A stretch of DNA of 64,000 bases, from assembly GCA_964019055.1 (NCBI GenBank), contig OZ025215.1, positions 1,595,001-1,659,000 of the forward strand, written 5' to 3'. Shown here piece by piece: positions 63,881 through 64,000 of this stretch. Both the position numbers and the translations under genes were made by a program. Under the pieces are notes generated by a model that made no database searches, was not told where the DNA came from, and was given only the letters and a program-made list of their open reading frames with translations. Origin of the DNA: Anthopleura xanthogrammica (Eukaryota; Cnidaria; Anthozoa; Actiniaria; Actiniidae). The first letter of the stretch is position 1. Every line of letters begins with the position of its first letter.

Positions 63881-64000
63881 CAGTCATTGTCAAAAAGGTT
63901 GTCCGTGATGATTTGTTTATTTGTTTTAAACGATATAAATTCTAGTTTCAAACTCTATAATGAGTAAAAATGAACAGAGATTAATAATTATTAACTCTAC

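Larger units (their letters stand above)
59591..64000. other. 4.4 kb without confident gene
   Basis: Short open frames at 60,030-60,275, 61,850-62,122 and 62,442-62,642 show no recognisable domains or conserved partners. Besides elements listed separately, the part near 62,530-62,590 (GGAGAAAAACCCTC) is a SINE trace, 62,975-63,060 is pyrimidine-rich, and 63,349-63,379 is a T run followed by a poly-G run. Confidence 0.4.

Overview
The window looks like nuclear DNA of an early-branching metazoan, most likely an anthozoan cnidarian (coral or sea anemone). The reasons are an expanded family of intronless RING/B-box/coiled-coil/filamin/NHL (TRIM-NHL) genes, secreted PAN plus fibrinogen-like proteins, AT-rich intergenic DNA, tRNA-derived SINEs, many short foldback (MITE-like) elements and large simple-sequence arrays. 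There are no operons, Shine-Dalgarno sites or prokaryotic genes. The taxon is an inference; no marker gene fixes it.

Layout. (1) 1-15.8 kb: four TRIM-family genes on the + strand. The first is cut by the window edge and keeps only its end (2-1264). Two are full-length TRIM-filamin-NHL genes (3802-5943, 9227-11371). The fourth (13464-15800) has lost its NHL propeller and carries three tandem MLLE/PABC domains, the C-terminal peptide-binding domain of cytoplasmic poly(A)-binding protein. (2) 15.8-19.4 kb: foldback repeats, a SINE, a 120-bp tandem repeat, then a minus-strand gene for a cysteine-rich single-pass membrane protein, preceded by about 98 copies of a hexanucleotide. (3) 19.4-38.6 kb: two TRIM genes on the minus strand, one full length (27749-29890) and one that has lost RING, B-boxes and coiled coil by internal deletion (35293-36645). 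They sit inside a tandem segmental duplication of roughly 9 kb. (4) 38.6-43.9 kb: repeats and foldbacks with no recognised gene. (5) 43.9-44.9 and 56.9-57.9 kb: two paralogous secreted PAN-fibrinogen-like genes. Between them is a tandem array of a 2.28-kb unit containing a small conserved minus-strand coding-like fragment. The second PAN-fibrinogen gene runs directly into an 18-unit minisatellite made of its own last codons and 3' flank. (6) 59.6-64 kb: foldbacks and low-complexity DNA, no confident gene.

How it fits together. The TRIM genes look like E3 ubiquitin ligases that share an almost constant N-terminal half and differ in the target-binding end. Among the five NHL copies, substitutions concentrate at equivalent positions of each of the six propeller blades, as expected for a diversifying recognition surface. 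In the fourth gene the propeller is replaced by MLLE domains, which would bring a RING ligase to PAM2-motif proteins (mRNA decay and translation factors). Another copy keeps the recognition end but lacks the catalytic end. The cluster therefore reads as a family in which recognition and effector modules are exchanged by duplication, fusion and deletion. No expression, database or structural evidence was available; domain calls are from reading the translated sequence.
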